This document shows positions 15,379 to 23,134 of a DNA stretch of 64,000 nt, one piece after another. Position 1 is the first letter of the stretch, and each line of letters begins with the position of its first letter. Source of the stretch: Verrucomicrobium spinosum DSM 4136 = JCM 18804. Its GTDB lineage: Bacteria; Verrucomicrobiota; Verrucomicrobiia; Verrucomicrobiales; Verrucomicrobiaceae. The stretch spans positions 2,513,105-2,577,104 of the forward strand of contig NZ_ABIZ01000001.1 of the NCBI RefSeq assembly GCF_000172155.1, in the 5' to 3' direction. The notes under the pieces were generated by a model. That model was not told where the DNA came from, ran no database searches, and saw only the letters and a list, made by a program, of their open reading frames with translations. Position numbers and translations under genes: made by a program.

Positions 15379-16806
15379 ATGAAGATTCATCGCACTCTTT
15401 TGATTATGTTTGCCTGGCTTACCAGTCTTATGTCTTCCAATGCCCAACTTGCCGACCGCGTGGCACACGATGAGGTGTGCGAGAAAATCAAGGAGCGCTA
15501 CAACGCCGGAGACTATGCTGCCTTGTACAAGATGCTTTCGGCGGAGTTTCAGGAGCAGTTGAGCCTGGAAGCGACTGAGAAGTTCTTTGGCGCCTCTCTG
15601 CGCCAGACGTATGGCGAGTTCACGGCGGTCACCTTTGCTTTTGCCGACGCGGAGACTCGCGTTTATGAAGTACAGGGCGAGAAGGGTGTCTGCACCTTGA
15701 GATTGGTGGTAGATGGGCAGGGGAAGATCGCGGGGATGATCTTCCGCCCCGGCAAGCCGAAGGTCCCTGCCGGTCAGGCGCTGCGCGCTGAGCCGAGGCA
15801 TGACAATCCTTTGAAAACAGCGACGGACAAGAAGGTGCACGAGGCAGTGCTGGAGTTCTATCGCAAGAGCAAGGTGCCCTGCCTGACGGTGGGAGTGCTG
15901 GAAGACTGGGGGACGCGGATCTACAACTATGGCGAGACGTCTCCTGGCAGCGGCAAACTACCCAGCGGGGAAACGATCTATGAGATTGGATCCATCACGA
16001 AGACGTTCACGGCGCTGCTGCTGGCTCAGGCGGTGGTGGAAAAGAAAGTGGCGCTTGACGCGGACATTCGCCCCTTGCTGGGGCCGGGGGACTGGAGCCA
16101 TCTGGCGAAAAAGAATCAGCCGATCCGGCTGGTGCAGCTTGCAAACCATACTTCGGGCCTGCCACGACTGGCAGATGACCTGGACAAGCAGCCGCACTAC
16201 GATCCACAGCAGCCGTATGCAAATCACGACTGGAAGATGATCTCGGCATTCCTGGAGCGGGTTTCCTTGAACTCCGAGCCAGGGGTGCATGAGGAGTATT
16301 CCAATCTGGGGGCGGCGGTGCTGGGGCGCTTGATGCAAAGCGTGTGGGGTAAACCATACGACACGTTGGTGGAAGAGCGCATCTGCGAGCCGCTCAAGCT
16401 GGCAGATACCCTGGTGGGCACCCGCGACCCTGCGAGAATGGTGTCGGGATACGATGAAGAGGGGGATGAGACGCCAGCGTGGGAGCTGGGTGACTGGGCT
16501 CCTGCCGGTGGTGTGCGTTCGACCATGAAGGACATGCTGGTGTATCTGGAAGCTCACCTGCACCCTCGTGATGAGGCGGTGCGACTGGCTCTCACCAAAA
16601 CGACGGGACAGGGGCGGGAAGCCGCCGCGCTGGGCTGGCAGCTCACCCGCCTGAAGAATGGGGATGAGCTCACCTGGCACAATGGTGGGACGTTTGGCTT
16701 CAGCAGCTTCTGCGGGTTTGTGCGCAACCGGGATTTTGGAGTGGTGGTGTTGAGCAATTCCGGAGAGTCGGTGGATGGCTTGGCGGCCAAGGTGTTGAGG
16801 AAGTGA
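15379..16806 (+). CDS. Secreted serine beta-lactamase-like hydrolase with DUF3887-like domain
   Basis: 475 residues. A signal peptide (about 22 residues) leads into a small alpha/beta domain of about 90 residues resembling DUF3887. The rest is a class C beta-lactamase/DD-peptidase fold. The catalytic set is present: SxxK as Ser205-Ile-Thr-Lys208, YxN as Tyr307-Ser-Asn309, and the third motif as His434-Asn-Gly-Gly. Members hydrolyse peptidoglycan peptides, D-amino-acid esters or other esters in the periplasm, and few are true antibiotic-resistance enzymes. The gene stands alone. Confidence 0.9.
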   Translation: MKIHRTLLIMFAWLTSLMSSNAQLADRVAHDEVCEKIKERYNAGDYAALYKMLSAEFQEQLSLEATEKFFGASLRQTYGEFTAVTFAFADAETRVYEVQGEKGVCTLRLVVDGQGKIAGMIFRPGKPKVPAGQALRAEPRHDNPLKTATDKKVHEAVLEFYRKSKVPCLTVGVLEDWGTRIYNYGETSPGSGKLPSGETIYEIGSITKTFTALLLAQAVVEKKVALDADIRPLLGPGDWSHLAKKNQPIRLVQLANHTSGLPRLADDLDKQPHYDPQQPYANHDWKMISAFLERVSLNSEPGVHEEYSNLGAAVLGRLMQSVWGKPYDTLVEERICEPLKLADTLVGTRDPARMVSGYDEEGDETPAWELGDWAPAGGVRSTMKDMLVYLEAHLHPRDEAVRLALTKTTGQGREAAALGWQLTRLKNGDELTWHNGGTFGFSSFCGFVRNRDFGVVVLSNSGESVDGLAAKVLRK

Positions 16807-17138
16807 GGGTGGCAGGGGGCAAGGGTTGGCTTGCGTGTTGGCTCATGAACTGAGGGGGGCGGAGACGTGCGGCGGCGCTGGTGCCAGCCCTGCTGGACGC
16901 CAAAGCGGCGATTCTCACCGCAGTCCCTAAATCCCGCTGCGCGGGATTAAGTGTTGGGGGGTGTTGAGGTGGATTGGGCGCTGAGGGAGCTTGCGGTGTT
17001 GGAGGGAGGCGGCTGAGTCGCCGGGACACGCAATTCCCAGATTTTTTCCTTCAAAGAACCCGGTCAAAATCGGTGTCGGACTCGTTTCGGTGGGCAACTG
17101 GTACGTCGCCATCGGGATCTCCGCCTTCCATCCTCCGC
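16807..17138. other. Gap before the antiporter gene with hairpin
   Basis: 332 bp without a gene. It holds one copy of the TTGGCTCATGAAC repeat and a strong hairpin AATCCCGC-TGC-GCGGGATT at 16930-16948 without a T-run. The antiporter frame is open back to 16974, but the added residues are Arg/Ser-rich and not membrane-like. Confidence 0.5.
16831..16855 (+). repeat. Direct repeat TTGCG..TTGGCTCATGAAC, copy 1
   Basis: Lies 25 bp after the hydrolase stop. Copy 2 is at 19229-19255, 18 bp after the antiporter stop. About 22 of 25 positions agree, and the G-rich stretch before each copy is also similar. Confidence 0.65.
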
Positions 17139-19211
17139 ATGCATCACGTTTCTTTCCTCCAAGACCTCGCCGTCGTGATGATCGTCGCTGCAGTGGTCAC
17201 GATTATTTTTCGTCAGCTCAAGCAGCCGGTGGTGCTAGGGTACATTCTGGCGGGGGTCATTATTGGGCCCCACACGCCCCCGTTTCCGTTGATCTCGGAC
17301 CAACACACCATTGAGACGTTGTCGGAATTGGGGGTGATCTTTTTGATGTTTGCTCTGGGGCTGGAGTTCAGTCTCAGAAAGCTTACGCAGGTGGGCGTGA
17401 CTGCCTTGGTCGCGGCGGCATTTGAGATCCTGTTCATGGTCTGGGTGGGATATCAGCTGGGGCTGGCTTTTGGGTGGAACACCATGGACAGTGTGTTCCT
17501 CGGAGCGATCCTCTCCATCTCCTCGACCACCATCATCATCAAGGCACTTGAGGAGATCGGGAAGACGCGGGAGCGGTTTGCGCAGCTCATCTTTGGGATT
17601 CTGATTGTGGAGGACATTCTGGCGATCCTCATGATCGCGATGCTTTCGGCGTTTGCCACGACAGGTGAGCTGGGCGTCGGTGAAGTGGCGGCTACTGTGG
17701 GGCGGCTCAGCGCCTTCCTTGGGGTGCTCCTGGTGGCGGGGCTCATTCTGGTGCCGCGACTTCTGAACTATGTGGCCAAGTTCAAGAGCAATGAGATGCT
17801 GCTGGTGACGGTGACGGGCCTGTGTTTTGGCGTGTCGCTTTTGGCGGTGAAGCTGGGCTACAGTGTGGCTTTGGGCGCGTTCCTCATCGGGGCCATCATT
17901 GCGGAGGCCCGGCAGATTGCCCAGATCGAGGACCTGATGCACCCGGTGCGGGATCTCTTCAGTGCGGTGTTCTTCGTCTCCATCGGTCTCCTCATTGATC
18001 CGGCGTTGCTGGTCCAGTACTGGCTGCCGATTCTGGTGATCACCCTGGCGGTGATCGTGGGGAAGGTGCTGACGTGTTTCTTTGGCACCTTTATTGCGGG
18101 CAATGACTTGAAGTCATCCATGAGGGTGGGCATGGGGCTGGCGCAGATTGGCGAGTTTTCGTTCATCATCGCGGCACTGGGGCTGTCGTTGAAGGTCACG
18201 AGCGGTTTCCTGTACCCCATCGCGGTGGCTGTGTCGGCGCTGACCACGCTGACCACGCCTTATCTCATCCGCAGTTCCGACTCCGCAGTGGGGTTGCTGG
18301 TCCGGTGGATGCCGCCGGGACTCGTGACCTCCCTGAACGCGTACACGGAGTGGGTGGGCGGTCTTTCCGCGAACCGCGGGCGAAAGTCTGCGGGAGTCTT
18401 CCTGCGCAAATGGGGCTGGCAGATTGCCTTGAACCTGCTCTTGATCGCCGCGGTATTTATTGCGGCTGTCTATTTCAAAGACCACGGCCGGGACTGGGCG
18501 TGGGTACCGGAAGTGCCCGGCGGGCAAAATGGATGGAAAGGAGCCATCTGGCTCGCAGCCATGGTGGTGAGCCTCCCTATGATCATTGCCGCCGTGCGGA
18601 AGTGGCAGGCCTTCGGCATGCTGGTGAGCGAGATGAGCGTGAGCCGGGCAGCAGGTGGGGAGCGCACCCCGGCCATTCGGGCGGTGATTTCACAGACCCT
18701 GTTCGTGGCTGGATGCGCGGGGTTGTTGCTGTACCTCCTGGTGCTCAGTTCAGCACTGCTGCCCTCCAGGAACCTGCTCGCGGTGCTGGCGGTGGTGCTG
18801 GCGGGCACGGTGGTCCTTTTGCGCAGGGCGTTCATCAAAGTGCACTCCAAGGTGCAGATCGCCCTGCAGCAGACGTTGAGCGAGCCTCCTGCTCAGCGGA
18901 GGGAAGGCGAGTCGCGCCATGGAGACGGACGCGGTCAGGTTGCGGAGACACCTGCGCTGCCTGCCTTGTTGCGTGAGGCTCAGCTGGTGATGGTTCAGGT
19001 CAGTGATGACTCGCCCGTGGCTGGCAAATTGATCGCGGAGATTCAACTCCGCACCCTGACGGGCGCGAGTATCGTCGGGATCGAGCGAATGGCCGAGGGG
19101 GCCAATGTGATCAATCCTGGGGTCAGCGAGGAACTGAAGGCTGGAGACACGGTGTTGTTGCTCGGAACCGAGGGGCAGATCGTGGAAGCAAAGAAGGTGT
19201 TTGGGGGGTAG
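17139..19211 (+). CDS. CPA2/Kef-type cation:proton antiporter with TrkA-C domain
   Basis: 690 residues. About 380 residues form the Na+/H+ exchanger fold with 12-13 membrane helices, including 'VVLGYILAGVIIGPH', the long helix 'LGVIFLMFALGLEFSL', and 'GALILSIS..TTI'-like and 'GAFLIGAIIAEA' segments typical of KefB/KefC relatives. A poorly conserved middle region of 230 residues contains four further hydrophobic stretches. The last 75 residues match a TrkA-C (RCK-C) domain ('SPVAGKLIAEIQLRTLTGASIVGIER', 'GDTVLLLGTEGQI'). There is no TrkA-N nucleotide-binding domain, so control is probably by another ligand of RCK-C, for instance a cyclic dinucleotide, as known for some RCK-C proteins. K+ or Na+ efflux coupled to protons is the likely role. 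The ATG at 17139 gives the usual start one residue or two before the first helix. Confidence 0.9.
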   Translation: MHHVSFLQDLAVVMIVAAVVTIIFRQLKQPVVLGYILAGVIIGPHTPPFPLISDQHTIETLSELGVIFLMFALGLEFSLRKLTQVGVTALVAAAFEILFMVWVGYQLGLAFGWNTMDSVFLGAILSISSTTIIIKALEEIGKTRERFAQLIFGILIVEDILAILMIAMLSAFATTGELGVGEVAATVGRLSAFLGVLLVAGLILVPRLLNYVAKFKSNEMLLVTVTGLCFGVSLLAVKLGYSVALGAFLIGAIIAEARQIAQIEDLMHPVRDLFSAVFFVSIGLLIDPALLVQYWLPILVITLAVIVGKVLTCFFGTFIAGNDLKSSMRVGMGLAQIGEFSFIIAALGLSLKVTSGFLYPIAVAVSALTTLTTPYLIRSSDSAVGLLVRWMPPGLVTSLNAYTEWVGGLSANRGRKSAGVFLRKWGWQIALNLLLIAAVFIAAVYFKDHGRDWAWVPEVPGGQNGWKGAIWLAAMVVSLPMIIAAVRKWQAFGMLVSEMSVSRAAGGERTPAIRAVISQTLFVAGCAGLLLYLLVLSSALLPSRNLLAVLAVVLAGTVVLLRRAFIKVHSKVQIALQQTLSEPPAQRREGESRHGDGRGQVAETPALPALLREAQLVMVQVSDDSPVAGKLIAEIQLRTLTGASIVGIERMAEGANVINPGVSEELKAGDTVLLLGTEGQIVEAKKVFGG

Positions 19212-19228
19212 GGGGTTCTTGGTTCTTT

Positions 19229-19255
19229 TTGCGCATTGGCTCATGAACCGTGAGG
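19229..19255 (+). repeat. Direct repeat TTGCG..TTGGCTCATGAAC, copy 2
   Basis: Partner of 16831-16855, in the same orientation and likewise just behind a stop codon. Confidence 0.65.
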
Positions 19256-19274
19256 TTGTGCCTGTTTGAGTGCT

Positions 19275-19302
19275 GAAAACTTCAAACTGAAAACTCTCAC
19301 CC
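19275..19302 (+). repeat. Heptad repeat tract (GAAAACT type)
   Basis: GAAAACT, TCAAACT, GAAAACT, CTCACCC follow each other with an exact 7-nt period between the convergent antiporter and TPM-partner genes; the last unit runs into the stop region of the latter. Confidence 0.65.
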
Positions 19303-20430
19303 ATACTTCACCCAAGCGCCGCCGCCGCCGCAATGGGGGCCACCGAGGCGGGGTTGGTGATTGGCGGGGAGTTCGGGCAGGAGCCACACCGTCTGGCTGC
19401 GTTTGCGTCGGATAGATCTGAGACCGAGTGAGGTGAGGATGCCCAAAACAACCAGGCCGCCGACGGACCAAGCGGCGGTGGGCCAGGAGCGGGTCCACAA
19501 ATCTCTGGCTTGATCAAGGACAGGGGGTGCCGGGGGGGATGGGGGAGGTGCTACCTCAGGCATCAGACTCTGCTGTGCCGTCTGGAGCACTGGGGGAGGC
19601 TCTGCGTGGGCGGGGGCTTTGAAGGCGGCAGGGTAGGCGCGTTCCATCCAGATCAGGCGGATGGAGAGCTGGGTGGCGAAGCGTTGCAGTTGTTCCTCAG
19701 GCTCCGTGGCCTGGAGGGAATCCGCCACGCAGGCGCGCAAGAGAGCCTGAAGGTAACCAGCCGGTACCACGGCGGTGACCTTGTGACTCATGAAAAGACG
19801 GGACCGAAGGGGGTGGCCCAGTGCGTACACCACGAGGCACTGATTCCCCTCCGTGAGTCGCCCGCCTGCGATCCGTGCAAGGTCCATGCCCGCCGGGAGT
19901 TTCTGATTCTCGTCCAGCAGCAGCATGTTGGCCGTCATGGCAGACTCCTCGGCATGGTAGCTCAGCAGGCGGCGCAGGGTTTCCCCCTGAGTCTCGGGCA
20001 GGACGGGATTAGGGTCAAAGAGGTGATCGTCGGAGTCGGTCGTCTCGCATTTTGCGAGAAAGTCTGGTCCCACTTCTACGAGTCGGCGGGGGGCGGCGAG
20101 CAGTGGTGGCGGGCTTGGGGCAGGCTTGGGTTTGGCCTTGTTGCCCTTCGGGATGAAAAAGAAGAAGCCGTCGAAGGCACTCTTGGGCGCAGCGGGCGGC
20201 GTTGAGGGAAGGCTGTTGCCGACGGAGTCCATGCCTTCCATCTCGCGGATGAAATTCACGTCGTTGGGCAGGAGCGCGTTATCTATGGGAGAGTTGCCCT
20301 CCGCTGGCAGAGCGCTGATTCCGTCCTCAGCGGTCCAGCGTGGCAGTGGCAGGGAGTCCTCCTCCGTTGCGCCAGGCAAGGACGCGATGGCGAGGAATGC
20401 CAGGGACAGGACTGTGAGCTGGACGCGCAC
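19297..20430 (-). CDS. Exported single-pass membrane protein, partner of the TPM protein
   Basis: 377 residues. Signal peptide 'MRVQLTVLSLAFLAIASLPG', a Pro-rich segment, a central domain of about 160 residues ('HLFDPNPVLPETQGETLRRLL', 'NQCLVVYALGHPLRSRLFMSHKV') whose pattern recalls a TPM domain, another Pro-rich stretch, then one membrane helix ('AAWSVGGLVVLGILTSLGL') and a short tail ending in a Gly-rich stretch. TPM proteins often have exactly this order, with a membrane helix and Gly-rich tail. It lies 33 bp downstream of the zinc-ribbon TPM gene, presumably in one operon. Molecular role unknown; a function in envelope protein quality control is only a guess. Confidence 0.65.
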   Translation of the reverse strand: MRVQLTVLSLAFLAIASLPGATEEDSLPLPRWTAEDGISALPAEGNSPIDNALLPNDVNFIREMEGMDSVGNSLPSTPPAAPKSAFDGFFFFIPKGNKAKPKPAPSPPPLLAAPRRLVEVGPDFLAKCETTDSDDHLFDPNPVLPETQGETLRRLLSYHAEESAMTANMLLLDENQKLPAGMDLARIAGGRLTEGNQCLVVYALGHPLRSRLFMSHKVTAVVPAGYLQALLRACVADSLQATEPEEQLQRFATQLSIRLIWMERAYPAAFKAPAHAEPPPVLQTAQQSLMPEVAPPPSPPAPPVLDQARDLWTRSWPTAAWSVGGLVVLGILTSLGLRSIRRKRSQTVWLLPELPANHQPRLGGPHCGGGGAWVKYG

Positions 20431-20463
20431 GAAGGGGAATGGGGGATGCGTGGTGGGTAGGGG

Positions 20464-21177
20464 CTAGATGTAGGGAAGGTCGTCGCTGTCCCGTTCGCGA
20501 TCACGGTCTCGCTCCCGATTGCGCCATTCGAAGTCAGCCTCGCGGGCGGGTGGGGGGCTGTCAGCAGGGCGGAGAGAGCGGAGTCCGGAGCGGCCCATGA
20601 ACTCCTGGGTGGAGCCGGGAGCTTCCAGGCTGGTCGAGGCACGGGTGGGTTTGCCAGCCTGACGCAGGAGTTTGGCCACCTTGCCCAGTGCGGAGGTCAC
20701 GGCATTGACCAACTCCCCGTGCCACAGAGGGGTGCGGATGGCCTGGAGCACTTTTTGCAATTTCTTTGGGGTCAGCACCGATTCCAGGGCATAGCCCACG
20801 TTGATGCCAGCGCATTTGCCCACGGGATCGACAATGAGCAACACGGCGAACTCATTGAGTTTTTTGAGTTCCTCATTGTTGAAGGCGGCATGGTTCAGCA
20901 GCCAGAAACTCAACTCCCCAGGTGAGAAAGAGGGAGGCAGCACCCCGAAGTACGCTGCGAAAAACACCTGGGGGAAGTCGGTCTCCAAGTCCTCCAAGTA
21001 CTCATCGATGGCCTGGGCGTCACGGAGTCGAAGGCAATTTGCCGCATCGGTGAGCCGGTCCAGTTGCACCAGCTTGTGACCGAAGGTGCCGATGACGGCC
21101 GCCAGCGAAAAGGCGCATCCGCCGCACTCGGCCTGGGCCGGTTCGACGGGTGAGCCGCAGCGGGGACACGTCATCAT
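20464..21177 (-). CDS. Zinc-ribbon plus TPM-domain protein
   Basis: 237 residues. The start 'MTCPRCGSPV...CGGCAF' is a CxxC...CxxC zinc ribbon. It is followed by a domain of about 150 residues with the TPM (TLP18.3/Psb32/MOLO-1) pattern: 'DAQAIDEYLEDLETDFPQVFFAAYF', then 'NEFAVLLIVDP..KCAGINVGYALESVL' and 'IRTPLWHGELVNAVTSALGKVAKLL'. The C-terminal 60 residues are disordered and end in alternating Arg/Asp/Glu. No signal peptide, so it is cytoplasmic, unlike most TPM proteins. Two adjacent Met codons could start it. First gene of a two-gene unit. Confidence 0.7.
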   Translation of the reverse strand: MMTCPRCGSPVEPAQAECGGCAFSLAAVIGTFGHKLVQLDRLTDAANCLRLRDAQAIDEYLEDLETDFPQVFFAAYFGVLPPSFSPGELSFWLLNHAAFNNEELKKLNEFAVLLIVDPVGKCAGINVGYALESVLTPKKLQKVLQAIRTPLWHGELVNAVTSALGKVAKLLRQAGKPTRASTSLEAPGSTQEFMGRSGLRSLRPADSPPPAREADFEWRNRERDRDRERDSDDLPYI

Positions 21178-21288
21178 TTTAACTATGGAAAATAAAATAA
21201 TAGAACTGGATTATCAATCACTTCCGCAGGGGTTCATCCAGAGACTGTTACAATATCGTCTGCCAGACCACGATTTGAGGCTCTTGCA

Positions 21289-21316
21289 TTGACATTCTTG
21301 TACAAAAACAGATAAT
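21289..21316 (+). promoter_or_regulatory. Sigma-70-like promoter
   Basis: A consensus TTGACA (21289-21294) is followed after 16 nt by GATAAT (21311-21316, five of six). The start would be near 21323, giving a 40-nt leader for the gene at 21365. The best promoter match I see in the window. Confidence 0.7.
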
Positions 21317-21364
21317 TTGCCGGAATTAGGAAAGGAATCTGCTTCCCTTCGTTCTCTCTTGACT

Positions 21365-22759
21365 ATGAAAACAGCCTCCATTGCGCTTATTTTGGCGACC
21401 GCTGGCCTCGTTGGCGACGCTGCGGCAGCTTCTTGGCCGCGCCTCCCCTCCGCGGGTTCTCAGCCGGTTGATCTTGCCAACAGTGCCATCCCCGGCACGG
21501 TGGTGAGCAGCAGTCAGGGGATTGGTAATGCGTCCTCGCTCCTTGGTGCCGATCCCGTTGACGGTGCCAGCGTTCCCGTGGGGGCGAGCGAGGTGGTGAT
21601 TCGCCTGGCGAAGCAGTACACCATCAACACCGCCCGCTTCCTGAGCGATGGCGTGGCTGGGAAGATCACCGTGTCTGGCAGCGCCGATGGCAACCAGTGG
21701 ACCGGCCTTGGGCAGATGGAAATCACGGGCAGTGACCGCCTTGTTCCAGTGAGCTTTGCCGGAGCACAGGTGAAGTTTGTGAAGCTTTCCATTCAGGCTT
21801 CTCAGAACGGCATGATCCGCAGCCTTGCCCTTTTTGGTTCGGCCCGGTCGAGCGACTTCCATCTGAAATTCTCCGAGAGCTCCAATGCCTCGACGCTGAA
21901 TCTCGCTGATGGCGTGGGTGGTGCTCGCGTCATCTATGCCTACCCGACCCCGACGAATGCCGGTGAGAAGGAGGCCGCGACGAACGTGTTCCACTTTCCT
22001 GCCTCCGGTGACAAGTACCGCACGATCATCTATGATCTAAGCGCTCCGCGGAAGCTGAAGCAGTTCACCGCCACCTACACGGCCACTCCGGTCCGTCTTG
22101 AGGTGTTTGCTTTCAATCAACTGGACGAGAAGAAAGACTGGCGGGGCAAGCTCGCGTTTGATGCCGCTTTGCTCGACTCCGCCACCCCGGTGGCTGTCGG
22201 TCAGGACGCTCGGGGTCTGGGCAACATCAAGCTCACGCCGAGCAAGCAGGTCCAGGCCCGCTATGTGGCGCTTCGTTTCGAGCTCGGTGCTGGTGCCAAT
22301 GCCTCCGTGGGGGGCACAGTGTCCGACTTCCTGCAGTTTGCCAGCCTCCCTATGGATGCCTTGGTTAGTCTGCTGAATCCCTCCGACGCTTCACAGCAAG
22401 TCGTCGCTGGCGGTAACGGTGGATTCACTGTGACGGGTATCGGCCTCAACGCCACGGGCGAAGGCAACTACGAATCCTCCGGCAATGAACAGGGCGATGA
22501 AGAGCAGAAGGAAGATAGCGAAGAGAAGCCCGATGCTGAAGACGAGAAGGCTCTGTGGAGCCAGTTTGCCGGCAACTATGGTGCCTTCAATATGATGACT
22601 GGTTCGCGCGGTGCATCCGGCGGAGCGGCTGGCAGCGTGGAAGGCAACGGCGAAAGCGGCAGCAACAACAATAACAATAGCGGCGGGGATGGTCCTACGA
22701 TCAACATCAACCCGACCGACAACACCCCAACGACACCGCCGACCGACACATCTCTCTAA
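21365..22759 (+). CDS. Secreted discoidin-like protein with low-complexity tail
   Basis: 464 residues from the ATG at 21365, which begins a clear signal peptide ('MKTASIALILATAGLVGDAAAA'). Residues of about 50-165 look like an F5/8 type C (discoidin) beta-sandwich: 'ASSLLGADPVDGASVPVGASEVVIRL', 'INTARFLSDGVAGKITVSGSADGNQW', 'VKFVKLSIQASQNGMIRSLALFG'. A second similar beta-rich unit follows to about 330. The last 110 residues are acidic, then Gly/Asn/Ser/Thr-rich, ending in a Thr-Pro stretch. It probably binds carbohydrate or surface components. It has its own strong promoter and terminator, so it is a monocistronic and probably well-expressed gene. Confidence 0.78.
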   Translation: MKTASIALILATAGLVGDAAAASWPRLPSAGSQPVDLANSAIPGTVVSSSQGIGNASSLLGADPVDGASVPVGASEVVIRLAKQYTINTARFLSDGVAGKITVSGSADGNQWTGLGQMEITGSDRLVPVSFAGAQVKFVKLSIQASQNGMIRSLALFGSARSSDFHLKFSESSNASTLNLADGVGGARVIYAYPTPTNAGEKEAATNVFHFPASGDKYRTIIYDLSAPRKLKQFTATYTATPVRLEVFAFNQLDEKKDWRGKLAFDAALLDSATPVAVGQDARGLGNIKLTPSKQVQARYVALRFELGAGANASVGGTVSDFLQFASLPMDALVSLLNPSDASQQVVAGGNGGFTVTGIGLNATGEGNYESSGNEQGDEEQKEDSEEKPDAEDEKALWSQFAGNYGAFNMMTGSRGASGGAAGSVEGNGESGSNNNNNSGGDGPTININPTDNTPTTPPTDTSL

Positions 22760-22794
22760 TGGGAGTGTGACCAGCGAGTGACCCGATCTTGAAA

Positions 22795-22823
22795 GCCGCA
22801 GTCAGCAATGACTGCGGTTTTTG
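22795..22823 (+). terminator. Rho-independent terminator
   Basis: A perfect 9-bp stem CCGCAGTCA / TGACTGCGG with a GCAA loop is followed by five T residues, 36 bp after the discoidin-like gene. Confidence 0.92.
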
Positions 22824-22849
22824 TTTATGAGGCTAATAGTTGCCTGCCA

Positions 22850-23065
22850 GTCGGATTGACTGAGGCTGAGCCCGGTAAAGCCGGGGACCAAGGGAGGAAC
22901 GGAATCAGCTCAGGGGTGATGCTGTATCGAGGCCATCCGGGGGCAAATCTGACTGATATCTTTGCTGGATTCTCCGTATCCCTTTCGCAACATTACTGGC
23001 CCTCAAGTTTCTAAAGCTGCGCGGGGTCTGCTGAACCTGTCACGGGTCTCGGCTTTCCGCTCCCG
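22850..23065 (+). promoter_or_regulatory. Candidate structured leader (riboswitch-like) before the FGE-like gene
   Basis: The 311 bp between the terminator and the ATG at 23135 hold no gene. Within it, CCCGG-TAAAG-CCGGG is followed by GGACCAAGG and, 26 nt further, GGGGTGA, and CTGAG at 22860 can pair with CTCAG at 22909. GGGGACC and GGGGTGA are the two most conserved blocks of the ydaO/yuaA c-di-AMP riboswitch as I remember it. The 3' conserved block of that class (CCGTCAGCT) is not clearly present, so assignment is tentative. Confidence 0.3.
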
Positions 23066-23134
23066 GTTTTCTACCCACCGCAGTTCCTCGATCTGCTTCT
23101 TTTGCTTTCACCGTCTGGATTCCATTTCTTTCTC

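Noticed and set aside
16930-16948. Hairpin AATCCCGC-TGC-GCGGGATT as a terminator of the serine hydrolase gene
   Set aside because: No T-run follows in either direction and it is 120 bp from the stop.
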